Assembly (NCBI GenBank): GCA_964396185.1
Contig: CAYNEI010000008.1
Span: forward strand, 1-64,000
DNA length: 64,000 bases
DNA from: CAYNEI01 sp964396185
GTDB taxonomy: Archaea > Thermoplasmatota > SW-10-69-26
Direction: 5' to 3'
The position numbers and the translations under genes were made by a program. Shown in pieces: positions 15,648 through 23,843 of the stretch (positions within the stretch are counted from its first letter, which is position 1; every line of letters begins with the position of its first letter). A model generated the notes under the pieces. That model did not search any database, was not told the DNA's origin, and worked only from the letters and a program-made list of their open reading frames with translations.

Positions 15648-17204
15648 ATGCGACAACGTGCCACCCTGGTCATCGCGGGCCTGGCCCTGATGCTCGTCAC
15701 CGCCAGCTTGGCTGCTGGCCTGCTCATCGAGCCAGATGGGCAGGAGACCAGCCACGACGCCACGCTGGATGTTGCCCGGTCCATGGGCCCCGCTCCCGAC
15801 CCAGGACCCAGCGCGCAGGCGGCCAGCCACGACAACGCCTCAGGCGACGTGCCGGGCCCACCCCTGGAGCCCGCCGAACCCAGCCACCGCCACTTCCGCT
15901 CCGGCCAGCCAGGCACGGTGCCCACGCGAGCCGAAGCCAGCGAGCTCGAGCACCAGCTCCGGTCGTTCACGGTGGTGGGTGATGACGGGCTGGCCACCAT
16001 GGCCAAGGACGGCTACCTCACAGGCACGGGCTCAACCAGCGATCCCTACCTCATCGACGGCTTCCGGGTGCGCGAGGACCTCACCATCCGGGACACCAGC
16101 AAGGCCCTGGTGATCCGCAACTCGTTCATCGAGGGCCAGCTCACCCTCAACTACGTGGACGAGGACGTCTATGTCCACCACAACCGCATCTACGATCTCA
16201 GGGTGAACGAGAACGTGGACCGCCGAGGCGACACCACGGCGGGCCTGTTCGAGCACAACGAGATCAGCTTCATCGGCCAGCTCCGCCACTTCGGTGGCGA
16301 GTTCACGGCCAACCAGGTGGGCCCCAAGCCGGATGGCGTGGCCACCCAGTTCCTCTCGGACACGGGCCCCAAGCCCCTGCCCGAGGATCTGGTCTGGAAC
16401 TTCGACGGCTACCATGGGGCGCTTGTCCACGCCAACGAGGTCGTCGGCCGGGTGGACGTCAAGCTGCACGGCCACTTCCACGCCAGCTGCAACGCCTGCC
16501 CTGCTCACGACCACGCCGACCCAGCCGGCTTCCCGGAGGGCAACGAGCGAGTCGAGGGTGCCCCGCCCGGCTCGACGCATGCCTACCGGTACCACACGCT
16601 GGTCTTCCGGGACAACGACATCCGCCTCGAGCAGCCGGGGCCAGCGTTGCGGTTCAACGACGAGGCTCACGCCGGCGACGACCAGACAGCCAACAGCGAG
16701 CCCAACGCGTATCTGGAGGACCGCCACGACCACCACCAGTACCTGGCCATCCAGGACAACCGGATCACCGGGGGCTCGCTCGTGCTCGACATCGTGAACG
16801 CCGAGGACGACCGCCACGCCGACCGCGTGACCGAGGCGCTCGTGCACCTCACGGGCAACCAGGTGACCCTGGTGCAACCCCGAGGCGAGGGGACCGGGCT
16901 CACCTCCGCCTACACCGTCCACCAGGCCCACACCCTCGAGCTCGTGGCCACCGGCAACGCGTTTGCCTTCGAGAGCGAGGGCTCGCCGCTGCCCGATGGC
17001 ACGCGCTGGACCGTCGACGGGGAGCCCGCCGAGACCACCGGGTTCCTGCTCGCCGGCGTGGATCTCAGCAGCGTGTCCGTTCAAGCCACCCGCGGCGAGG
17101 GCGCCAGCTACGGCGTGAGCCTCCACCAGGTCACAGATCGCACCCACCTGGAGCTGTCCGAGAACGACTTCCAGGCCCGCGACGAGGAGGTTCACCATGC
17201 GTGA
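15648..17204 (+). CDS. Secreted right-handed beta-helix (pectate-lyase/NosD-like) protein
   Basis: The 518-residue protein has a signal sequence (about 5-25), then a His/Pro/Ala-rich linker to about residue 100. YLTGTGSTSDPYLIDGF follows, the phrase that opens NosD/parallel-beta-helix domains. Repeated rungs are seen with asparagine ladders: VIRNSFIEG, VHHNRIYDL, FEHNEISFI, FTANQV, FRDNDIRLE, IQDNRITGG, LTGNQVTL and ATGNAFAF. Such proteins bind or cleave polysaccharide at the surface; no catalytic residues can be named. CTTTAGA (15618-15624) is a TATA box about 27 bases upstream. It overlaps the next gene by 8 bases. Confidence 0.8.
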   Translation: MRQRATLVIAGLALMLVTASLAAGLLIEPDGQETSHDATLDVARSMGPAPDPGPSAQAASHDNASGDVPGPPLEPAEPSHRHFRSGQPGTVPTRAEASELEHQLRSFTVVGDDGLATMAKDGYLTGTGSTSDPYLIDGFRVREDLTIRDTSKALVIRNSFIEGQLTLNYVDEDVYVHHNRIYDLRVNENVDRRGDTTAGLFEHNEISFIGQLRHFGGEFTANQVGPKPDGVATQFLSDTGPKPLPEDLVWNFDGYHGALVHANEVVGRVDVKLHGHFHASCNACPAHDHADPAGFPEGNERVEGAPPGSTHAYRYHTLVFRDNDIRLEQPGPALRFNDEAHAGDDQTANSEPNAYLEDRHDHHQYLAIQDNRITGGSLVLDIVNAEDDRHADRVTEALVHLTGNQVTLVQPRGEGTGLTSAYTVHQAHTLELVATGNAFAFESEGSPLPDGTRWTVDGEPAETTGFLLAGVDLSSVSVQATRGEGASYGVSLHQVTDRTHLELSENDFQARDEEVHHA

Positions 17205-18159
17205 GCTCGCCCTCGCGCTGGCGCTTGCCTTGCTGGTACCAGGCGCGGCCGCCCAGACCCTGGACGGCCAAGTCACCGCACTGGCTGAACACGCGGAGGC
17301 CACCGCCGAGGACACGGTCGAGAACCCGCAGGCCATGGCGGCCAACGCGACCAACGCGAGCTGGCAAGCCCGCCAGGCGAACTGGACGCTGGCCTGGAGC
17401 TGTGACACCGTCAGCGCCGTGGACGAGGACGCAGGCGACCGGGTACGCAACCTCACCGGATGCCCGGAGAGCGAGGACGCCGCGGCCGGCCAGGACCCGG
17501 CCGAAGAGCAGGGCGAAGAGAACGCCACTGTCGCCCAGGTCGAGGAGCTGGGCAACGACACCGCCACGGCCGTCGAGGACCAAGTGGCCGCCACCGAGGC
17601 CCTGGTCAACGACACCCTGGCCGAGCCCGGCCAGGCCCCCAGCCACCTGGAGGCCTTCCTCAACCGGACGCTGATCCTCCTGGAGCGGCTCGTCGGTGGG
17701 CCGTGGGCCCTGGTCGAGCAGGCCGTGGGGACCGTGCAAGAGGTGGCCCAGGACGTCGGCCGACTGGCCGATGAGCTCCTCGATGGGGTCCAGGAGCTGG
17801 GCGTCCAGCTCGCGGGGGTGCCGGTGGATGGGGCCCGGTGGGCCCAGGCAGGGATCACCAGCGTTGCGGACAGCGTCACCGAAGGAGCTGACAGAGCCGC
17901 TAGCGGCATCTCGATCGCTTCGGCCGCGATCACCGAGGGCGTGACGATCCTCGGTGCGGGTACCACGGACGCGGTTGCGAGCATGGTCGATGGCCTCGAG
18001 ACCGGCATCGCCTCCGTCACCGACGCGATCGCCCGGGTACTGGACCGCTCGAACCCGATACCCGGTGAGGCCCAGGACGAGGGAACGATGGAACGTGCCG
18101 CCGGGGACGCGCTGGATGAGGTGGTGTCGTTGCCTGTCCAGGTGGAGGTTGCCGGGTAG
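17197..18159 (+). CDS. Secreted, Ala-rich helical protein, partner of the beta-helix protein
   Basis: The 320-residue protein has a signal peptide of about 19 residues (MRELALALALALLVPGAAAQ). The mature chain is almost entirely helical, rich in Ala, Val, Asp, Glu and Thr, with eight or so N-x-S/T sequons and one Cys pair (SCDTVS...LTGCPES). The C-terminal half has a heptad-like pattern (SVADSVTEGADRAASGISIA). No family is recognised. Its ATG lies inside the end of the beta-helix gene, so the two are co-translated and may form one surface complex (inference). Confidence 0.65.
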   Translation: MRELALALALALLVPGAAAQTLDGQVTALAEHAEATAEDTVENPQAMAANATNASWQARQANWTLAWSCDTVSAVDEDAGDRVRNLTGCPESEDAAAGQDPAEEQGEENATVAQVEELGNDTATAVEDQVAATEALVNDTLAEPGQAPSHLEAFLNRTLILLERLVGGPWALVEQAVGTVQEVAQDVGRLADELLDGVQELGVQLAGVPVDGARWAQAGITSVADSVTEGADRAASGISIASAAITEGVTILGAGTTDAVASMVDGLETGIASVTDAIARVLDRSNPIPGEAQDEGTMERAAGDALDEVVSLPVQVEVAG

Positions 18160-18179
18160 CTGGACCGCCCTCCGAACAC

Positions 18180-18187
18180 CTAAATAA
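18180..18187 (+). promoter_or_regulatory. TATA box upstream of the subtilase gene
   Basis: The sequence is CTAAATAA. Transcription is predicted to start near 18207, giving a leader of about 60 bases before ATG 18266, longer than the leaderless pattern seen elsewhere. Confidence 0.5.
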
Positions 18188-18265
18188 CCCCCAAGCATAT
18201 CTTCCGGCTGGGAGAGGCTTGAGAGGAATCCCTCTCTGGGCTTCCCCGTCGTGGAGGCGTTGGTC

Positions 18266-20704
18266 ATGGGACATTGGACACCGCGAAGCACGCTCCTGAT
18301 CGCTTGTTTGTTGACCGTCTCCGGGTTCGTCGCGGGTCTTCCAGGGCCCAGCGATGCGCCCGGCGCACTTGCTGAGGATCACCCGAGGGGGGCCGCCGAG
18401 GCCGTGATCGAACCGGGCTTGTTGGAGAAGTTCCACGACGGCCCGCGTGGGATCATCGCCCACTTCGACGAGGCCGTCCCATCCACCCTCGCCGAGATCC
18501 CCGGCATCCAGCCCTCCTATGCCTTCCAGAGCATCCCGGCAGCCTACGTCCTCGCAGACGCCGGAGCCGTCGGCACCCTTGGCGCCCTCGACGCTGTCAC
18601 GTACATCGAGGACGCAGAGAAGCCGCTGGCGCTCCATCTCGACTCGGCCACGGTAGCCAGCCGAGCCCGCGAGGTCTTCGACCCCAGCTTCGAGCCACCG
18701 CCAGGCGTCATCGACGAGCCCTCGCCTACGCTTGAGGCCCCGGATGGGTCGTTGATCGACGGTGCCGGTGTCGGCATCGCCGTCGTGGACAGCGGCCTGG
18801 ATGGCACGCATCCTGACTTCACCGCGCCCGGCAAGCAGGGCGGGAACTTCCTCGTCACGCCTGAGGGTGTCCGCGAGGCTGGGGACTACACTGTGCAGGG
18901 CTCACCCCACGGGACGTTCGTAGCAGGCAACGCGGCAGGCACGGGGGCAGGGTCTGATGGCATCTACCGGGGCGCTGCACCAGGCGCCACCCTCTACACG
19001 TTCGCCACGTGGCGAGATGCAGTCGACCTTGGGCAGGGGACCGTGCTCTCGCCAGCCATCGCATTCGACTGGATCCTCGCCCACGGTGGTGACCAAGACC
19101 CGCCCATCCGAGTGGTGGTCAACGCATGGACGTGCGACGACCCTGCCTGCAACGGCCCAGAGGCCCCCCAGGCCCATCTGCAACTTGCCCGCGGGTTGGC
19201 CGATGCGGGCTTCGTGGTCGCGTTCAGCGTAGGCAACGGCGCCGGGGAAGGGCTCATCAACCGGGTGACACCTGAGGCCCAGCTCGCAACCCCGGGCATC
19301 CTCGGGGTCGGAGCTGCCGACGATGAGGAGGTGGGCAACCGCGACGACTGCGCGAAGGGTATCTCGAGCCGGGGAGACGCCTTCGAGCCGGCCACATGGC
19401 CAGACCTGCTTGCACCCGGGGACAGCGTCTGGTCCCCGAACGCGTTCCACACCGGTCCCGACACTCGGGTGCCCGAGCCGACCTCGCGCCGAACCTACGA
19501 GAAGGTCACCTCGACTTCGGCGAGTGTCGGCCACCTCGGTGGCATCGTCGCCTTGGTCCTCCAGGCCAACCCGACGCTCGAGCCAGGCGAGGTCGAGCAC
19601 ATCCTCGAGACCACCGCCCACAAGATGCCGGAGTTGGCGAAGGGGAACTGCCCGGTGCCCTTCCTCCGTGCCGACCCAGCCAACCTCTACTCAGAGGCGA
19701 GTTTCGCTGCCGGTCACGGCCTCGTGGATGCCATGGACGCGGTGGAAACCGCCTTGAGCTGGTCGGGGCTGCCTGACGATCCTCCCCCATCGGCTGAACC
19801 GATCCCCTTAGATTACCCGAACTTGGGTCCAGCCGTCTCCGTCGGTGAGGGAACGTTCTACCTCGAGGGTGAGGACGGCTTGAGCCCGGAGGCACCAACC
19901 AACCCCGATCCACGGGTCCGTGTGGTCCAGCCAGGCACCCCCCTGGTGCACACCACGCACCCCTTCGAGCAGGCACGCACCCTGTCCGCTGCGTACGCTG
20001 AGGTCTGGGTGGGCACCGCCCAAGAGTACGTGGCGATCCGGTGCGGCGGCGCCTCCATCGGCGCGCTCATCCAGCACGTCGACGGGGAGAGCGGCAAGAT
20101 CACGCCCGTCGGCTCCGGCGATGCTGGGGACGAGTTCCTCCTACCGGGGGGCCCGTGGCTCCGCGAGGTCCCGGTTGTTTTCAACGAGCCGGTGACGTTC
20201 GAGCACGGGGATCGCCTGCGCATGAACCTCCAAGCCTCCACGAACTGCCTGGGCCCCCTGCCAACCGGCGTGATCACGCTCTACTCGGACGCGGACGACA
20301 CGCCCAGTCGCCTACTTCTCGGGCAGACCACGCGCGAGATCCTGCCCGACACGTTCGAGGCGTGCCAGGTGCACGACGGTGAAAGCGATGTGGGCTGCGC
20401 GTGGATCGGCGGCCAGCGCGAGGTCGTGCCCATCGCTTGCCAAGGTGTCGGGTTCCAGTACGAGGTCTCGTGGTTCGGACCGCCCGGGTCCGGCGCGACG
20501 GTCAACTGCCACAGCGCCGTCACTGCATGCATCGTACCCGGCGAGCCCGGTGACGCGTGGGGGCAGTGTGAGGCGAGCTCCCTTGCGGGCCAAACCAAAT
20601 CGATGCTGAACACGTGTCAGTACTTCACGGTGACCGGTGAAGAGGTCGCCGGGGAAGGGTTCTGCCGGTTCGTGCCTGGGAGCGGGGTGGATCGGCTCAG
20701 TTGA
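18266..20704 (+). CDS. Secreted subtilisin-like serine protease (S8) with atypical Ser-site motif
   Basis: The 812-residue protein has a signal peptide (MGHWTPRSTLLIACLLTVSG) and an inhibitor-like propeptide to about 160. The catalytic Asp is in GIAVVDSGLDGTHPDF (about 175), the His in GSPHGTFVAGNAAG (about 213), the oxyanion Asn in AFSVGNGAGEG (about 324), and the Ser in TSTSASVGHLGGIVALVL (about 420). The usual GTSxAxP around the Ser reads STSASVG, so the following Pro is lost. The C-terminal 300 residues form a cysteine-containing beta domain. GTG 18251 is an alternative start, but ATG 18266 gives a normal signal peptide. Confidence 0.85.
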   Translation: MGHWTPRSTLLIACLLTVSGFVAGLPGPSDAPGALAEDHPRGAAEAVIEPGLLEKFHDGPRGIIAHFDEAVPSTLAEIPGIQPSYAFQSIPAAYVLADAGAVGTLGALDAVTYIEDAEKPLALHLDSATVASRAREVFDPSFEPPPGVIDEPSPTLEAPDGSLIDGAGVGIAVVDSGLDGTHPDFTAPGKQGGNFLVTPEGVREAGDYTVQGSPHGTFVAGNAAGTGAGSDGIYRGAAPGATLYTFATWRDAVDLGQGTVLSPAIAFDWILAHGGDQDPPIRVVVNAWTCDDPACNGPEAPQAHLQLARGLADAGFVVAFSVGNGAGEGLINRVTPEAQLATPGILGVGAADDEEVGNRDDCAKGISSRGDAFEPATWPDLLAPGDSVWSPNAFHTGPDTRVPEPTSRRTYEKVTSTSASVGHLGGIVALVLQANPTLEPGEVEHILETTAHKMPELAKGNCPVPFLRADPANLYSEASFAAGHGLVDAMDAVETALSWSGLPDDPPPSAEPIPLDYPNLGPAVSVGEGTFYLEGEDGLSPEAPTNPDPRVRVVQPGTPLVHTTHPFEQARTLSAAYAEVWVGTAQEYVAIRCGGASIGALIQHVDGESGKITPVGSGDAGDEFLLPGGPWLREVPVVFNEPVTFEHGDRLRMNLQASTNCLGPLPTGVITLYSDADDTPSRLLLGQTTREILPDTFEACQVHDGESDVGCAWIGGQREVVPIACQGVGFQYEVSWFGPPGSGATVNCHSAVTACIVPGEPGDAWGQCEASSLAGQTKSMLNTCQYFTVTGEEVAGEGFCRFVPGSGVDRLS

Positions 20705-20857
20705 ACTAGGAGTGGATCGTAGCGATGGACCGCAGGGGATAGCATCGTTGGAACGGTCGAGACGGAAGTGAATGGCGACCCCCGGCCCGCCAGAGCCGGG
20801 AGCGCGCGCGCCCGTCGGCGCGGCCCGGATGGTTGACCGGAGGCCGCCGACCTCCCT

Positions 20858-20898
20858 GGTGCGTCTGGCGCGGTGCCTCAGGCCGCGCCGGGCGCACC
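20858..20898. terminator. Strong hairpin between convergent genes, directly after the stop at 20900
   Basis: GGTGCG (20858-20863) pairs with CGCACC (20893-20898), and GGCGCGG (20867-20873) with CCGCGCC (20883-20889). Symmetric 3-base internal loops separate the stems, and the apex has 9 bases. It lies 2 bases from the stop codon of the minus-strand gene and 150 bases after the subtilase. It probably ends or protects the minus transcript. No U-tract follows. Confidence 0.5.
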
Positions 20899-20899
20899 T

Positions 20900-21745
20900 T
20901 CAGCGGGGCCCTTCGTAGAAGCACCCCAATTGGGCCGGGATCCCGCCCGGGAACAGCGTGAGCCGGTTGCCGTCGGGGCCCGGGCTGATCTCGTTGTTGG
21001 CGATGGACGCATCGAAGGTGTCGTCAGCGTCGTACCACTCGGTGTTGAACACGCCGACGTCGATGCCGTCGCTCTCGTCGAAGATCTCGCAGTTGGCGAT
21101 GCCGACGTCCACGGCGTCGTCCTCGTCGCCGCACTCGTGGTTCTGGACGCCGACGTCCACGGCATCCTCGTCGTCACCGGCGGGATCCCAGCCAGGCTCC
21201 TGGTAGTCCTCCTGGCGGTGCCATTGCCACTCCTGGCAGCTGTCGGGGTTGCCCCCCTCCTGGTTCTCGACGCCGACATCCACGGTGTCGCCGTCGTCGC
21301 CGCACGAGGCCTCCCGGTCCTCGGGATCGTCACCCAGGATCGGGACGATGGCATCATCGATGGTCGCGTGCTCGATGCCCTGTTCGAGGCCGAGCGCCCT
21401 CGAGCTGACGACGGTGGCGCGGTGGCCCTCCTCGCTCTCGCAGAGCCCTTCCCCATCCCACCTGGCGCACTCGTCCGGGTCGCCCTCGGTGTTCTGGATG
21501 CCGACGTCGACGACGTCGTCCTCGTCGGTGCACTGGTGGTTCTGGTACCCGACATCCAAGGTGTCCCCCTGGCCGCCGAAGGCGTTCGTGCCGGATTTCA
21601 CGGTGAGCAGCGAGCCGAGCTCGGCGTTGACGAGGTAGCCCGTTGCCGCTGCACCTGGCGCGACGAGCGCGGTGGCGAGCAGCAGGGTGAAGGCGATCGT
21701 GGTCGTGGCGGTTCGGGTTCGTCGTGTTGGCGACATGGTGGTCAT
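20900..21745 (-). CDS. Secreted acidic protein with repeated D-V-G-x-x-N motif
   Basis: The 281-residue protein has a signal peptide (TTTIAFTLLLATALVAPGAA). The mature chain is extremely acidic and contains seven copies of a short unit: DTLDVGYQNHQ, DVVDVGIQNTE, DTVDVGVENQE, DAVDVGVQNHE, DAVDVGIANCE, DGIDVGVFNTE and DTFDASIANNE. Unit spacing is variable, with Cys residues in the linkers. The acidic DxxDVG pattern suggests metal-stabilised turns of a beta solenoid (inference). No known family is recognised. ATG 21745 is used; 21736 is also possible. Confidence 0.65.
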   Translation of the reverse strand: MTTMSPTRRTRTATTTIAFTLLLATALVAPGAAATGYLVNAELGSLLTVKSGTNAFGGQGDTLDVGYQNHQCTDEDDVVDVGIQNTEGDPDECARWDGEGLCESEEGHRATVVSSRALGLEQGIEHATIDDAIVPILGDDPEDREASCGDDGDTVDVGVENQEGGNPDSCQEWQWHRQEDYQEPGWDPAGDDEDAVDVGVQNHECGDEDDAVDVGIANCEIFDESDGIDVGVFNTEWYDADDTFDASIANNEISPGPDGNRLTLFPGGIPAQLGCFYEGPR

Positions 21746-21863
21746 CTCCGCCCGGGGTTCCCGGGCAAGACAACGACCCCCTGGCTCAGGGATAAGCAGG
21801 TACCAGGGCTGGAGCTTCCTAGGCAGCCGAGTGGCTGCGTGGGCAGGGAGGGGAGCACCGAAA

Positions 21864-21882
21864 GGGGCAGGGAGGGGCAGGG
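21864..21882 (+). other. G-quadruplex-capable G-tract
   Basis: Four runs of three or four G separated by CA, A and CA (GGGG-CA-GGG-A-GGGG-CA-GGG) meet the simple G4 rule. A related G-rich stretch begins at about 21840. It lies about 120 bases upstream of the repeat-protein start, with the G-runs on the non-coding (template) strand of that gene, and 22 bases from the hairpin element. Confidence 0.5.
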
Positions 21883-21903
21883 AAGTGGGCCGGGGTCGCG
21901 GCA

Positions 21904-21935
21904 AGACTGCCGGACAGGATCTGCGTAAGTCCTCG
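21904..21935 (+). repeat. Left terminal inverted repeat of the hairpin element
   Basis: It begins AGACTGCCGGACAGG and ends CCTCG. It is complementary to 22356-22386 apart from one substitution (A/T at the centre) and one extra base. Confidence 0.85.
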
Positions 21936-22355
21936 CCGGTCAGCGGGGGGTCGCCGCGGAGGCCGCGTACGGCCTCCGCGGGAACCAGCAAGAAGCCCGA
22001 CGCAGGCGTCTACGAACGGCTCAGCCGTTCGTATGGCCATACGGGTCGCCAACGGCGACCCGTAGACGATGCCGGAGGCATCGTCGAAGCAGGGCGCCGC
22101 CGCTGGCGAGCCTCCTGGTGGGCGCGCTAGACGAACCGGCGGGCGGCCGGTTCGTCTGCGCCGAGCACGGATCTTCGATCCGTGCGGCGGGCCCGTCGGG
22201 TGGCCCGTGAACTCGACAGCGCTGCGTCGACTGCGGCTTGAAGTGGCCTCTTCTCACGGATCGGGGATCCGTGGAAGTTCCACGGCTCCAGAGGAGCCGT
22301 GAGAACCGGCCACTCCTGCACCTTGTCTCCTTGCGGTGCCTTCGTTCACGGGCCA

Positions 22356-22386
22356 CGAGGCTTACGCAGAACCTGTCCGGCAGTCT
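22356..22386 (-). repeat. Right terminal inverted repeat of the hairpin element
   Basis: Read on the minus strand it begins AGACTGCCGGACAGG, matching the left end. The outermost bases belong to the TAG stop of the adjacent minus-strand gene. No target-site duplication is visible outside the repeats. Confidence 0.85.
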
Positions 22387-23227
22387 AGCCAGTGTCGTCG
22401 ATGGCGCCCTCGGCCGGCGTGCCCACGATCTCGACGCCGGCTGGCGCGGCTTGCGCGGTCTCGTTGTCATCGAGCAGGCGTGCGCCCTCGACGAAGATCG
22501 TGTCGCTCGTGGATCCGGCCGTGAGCACGATGGAGGCCTCGGTCTCCAGGGTGGCTCGCTTGACCTTGATGTCCTGGCCAGCGGTGATGCGGATGTCCCC
22601 CGGTGTTTCGAGGCGGGCGTCGTCGACGTTGGCCATGCCACCGGCGTTGAGCGCGATGGTCCTGTTGCTCTCCATGGTGGAGGCACCGGCGTGGATGGCG
22701 CCCTGCGTGGTCTCGAGGGTGATGGCCTCCTCGGCTTCCAGGGTCGCATCGCGGAGCGCCAGGGTGGTGCCAGCCGCGATGTCGAGGGTGCCTGGGGTTT
22801 CGGCCACCAGCGCGGTGAGTTCAGCCTCGGTGCCAGCGGTGAGCTGGATGTCGCCTTGGGCTTCGAGCTTGACCTCGACGATGAGGTGGCCCTGGTCCCC
22901 GGCTGTGAGCTGGATGGGGCCTTGGGGTTGGATGGTGCCCACACTTCGTGGGATCACGAGGCCGTGGCTGGGATCGGTGACGGTGTGGAGGCCGTCCCGG
23001 ATGTCGGGGTTCGCGATCTTGACATCCTTGCCTTCGGTGAACCGGGCGTCGTTGTCCACGTCCTCGTAAGCGTGGCCCGGGTCGTGGGGTCCTTGTTGTT
23101 CGAAGTCAGCGTGGAAGGAGCCGCCAGCGTCCTCCTGGTCGCTCATGTTCGCGAAGGTGCCGTCCAGGGTGGCATACGCCACGCCAGCAGCGATGAGCAG
23201 GCCCATGGCGATGAGCGTGCGGATCAT
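22385..23227 (-). CDS. Exported repeat protein of the TasA/SipW-like operon
   Basis: The 280-residue protein begins with a short hydrophobic signal (IRTLIAMGLLIAAGVAYA) followed by TLDGTFANMSDQEDAGG. This resembles the region after the SipW-type signal of TasA-like proteins (TFAYFTDTE). The remainder has repeated short strands of an IxLxAG.../L.A.. pattern (IQLTAGDQG, IQLTAGTEA, LDIAAGTT, IALNAGGM, IRITAGQD, IVLTAGST) typical of a polymeric-adhesin-like beta helix. It overlaps the signal-peptidase gene by 4 bases. Its stop codon lies in the terminal repeat of the hairpin element, so the downstream boundary may be recent. Confidence 0.7.
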   Translation of the reverse strand: MIRTLIAMGLLIAAGVAYATLDGTFANMSDQEDAGGSFHADFEQQGPHDPGHAYEDVDNDARFTEGKDVKIANPDIRDGLHTVTDPSHGLVIPRSVGTIQPQGPIQLTAGDQGHLIVEVKLEAQGDIQLTAGTEAELTALVAETPGTLDIAAGTTLALRDATLEAEEAITLETTQGAIHAGASTMESNRTIALNAGGMANVDDARLETPGDIRITAGQDIKVKRATLETEASIVLTAGSTSDTIFVEGARLLDDNETAQAAPAGVEIVGTPAEGAIDDTG

Positions 23228-23802
23228 CGGCGGGTCACCACGTTGAAGCGGCGCGAGCAGCCGACCACCCGGAACCGGCGGGACGGGTCGCGGTCGTCGA
23301 GTCGGGTGAGCAGGCTGTTGACCTCGAAGCCGACCGTGAGGATGGCGCCGACGACGAGCACGAGAGGCAGGATCTTGGACTGGACGGTCACGATGGCCTT
23401 GCCCAGCGCTGGGATCGTGTGGACGATCTTGCCTTGGAGCATGGCGTCGTTGACGGCCATGGGGTCTGGGTCTTCGTTGGCATCGCCTTGCGTGGTGAGC
23501 ACGGTGCCGCGTGCGTCGTGGACGACCTCGACGACGCGGTGGGTGTAGGTCTCGCCTGCGCCAGGGTGGGGTTCGAAGTTAACGACGTCGCCGACCTCGA
23601 TGTCCTCGATGCTGGCTGGCGCGACGAAGACCACGTCACCGGGCGAGAGGCTCGGTTCCATGGATCCGGTGAGCACGATGAGCGCCTGGTCGGCGCCGAT
23701 GAGCGAGGGTTGGAGGTAGGCCGCCACGGGAGCGCCCAGCGTCACCACGACCGCGAATGCGGTCAGGGCGACTGCGAGGGTGCGCTTGCGGCCCATCTCC
23801 AT
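23224..23802 (-). CDS. Signal peptidase I, archaeal/SipW type
   Basis: The 192-residue protein has an N-terminal membrane helix, the Ser motif LTGSMEPSLSPGDVV (Ser at about residue 47), and the His in AGETYTHRVVEVVHD, in place of the bacterial Lys. TTQGDANEDPDP supplies the Asp. A second helix, ILPLVLVVGAILTVGF, lies near the C-terminus. This Ser-His-Asp form is that of archaeal, ER and Bacillus SipW peptidases. Lying between the TasA-like gene and another exported gene, it probably processes these two substrates. Confidence 0.9.
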   Translation of the reverse strand: MEMGRKRTLAVALTAFAVVVTLGAPVAAYLQPSLIGADQALIVLTGSMEPSLSPGDVVFVAPASIEDIEVGDVVNFEPHPGAGETYTHRVVEVVHDARGTVLTTQGDANEDPDPMAVNDAMLQGKIVHTIPALGKAIVTVQSKILPLVLVVGAILTVGFEVNSLLTRLDDRDPSRRFRVVGCSRRFNVVTRR

Positions 23803-23843
23803 CCTCCATCATGCTCGGGTTCGGATCATGTGCGCGCGGGCGT

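Larger units (their letters stand above)
21904..22386. mobile_element. 483-base non-coding element: terminal inverted repeats around an array of different perfect hairpins
   Basis: The ends are inverted repeats of 32 and 31 bases with one mismatch and one indel. Inside are perfect inverted repeats, each with its own sequence: 21954-21981 (12-bp stem), 21999-22010 (5), 22011-22033 (11), 22031-22042 (palindrome), 22040-22064 (11, loop AAC), 22065-22085 (9, loop GGA), 22129-22157 (12), 22165-22185 (9, loop TTC) and 22188-22207 (6). At 22243-22313 an outer stem encloses mutually exclusive inner hairpins. No plausible gene lies within it. The right end coincides with the stop codon at 22385. It could be a foldback/MITE-like mobile element or a structured RNA; the sequence does not decide. 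Confidence 0.7.

Noticed and set aside
21672..22130. Open frame through the hairpin element
   Set aside because: Its translation is Gly/Arg/Ser-rich and follows the hairpins. The DNA there is better explained by structure.
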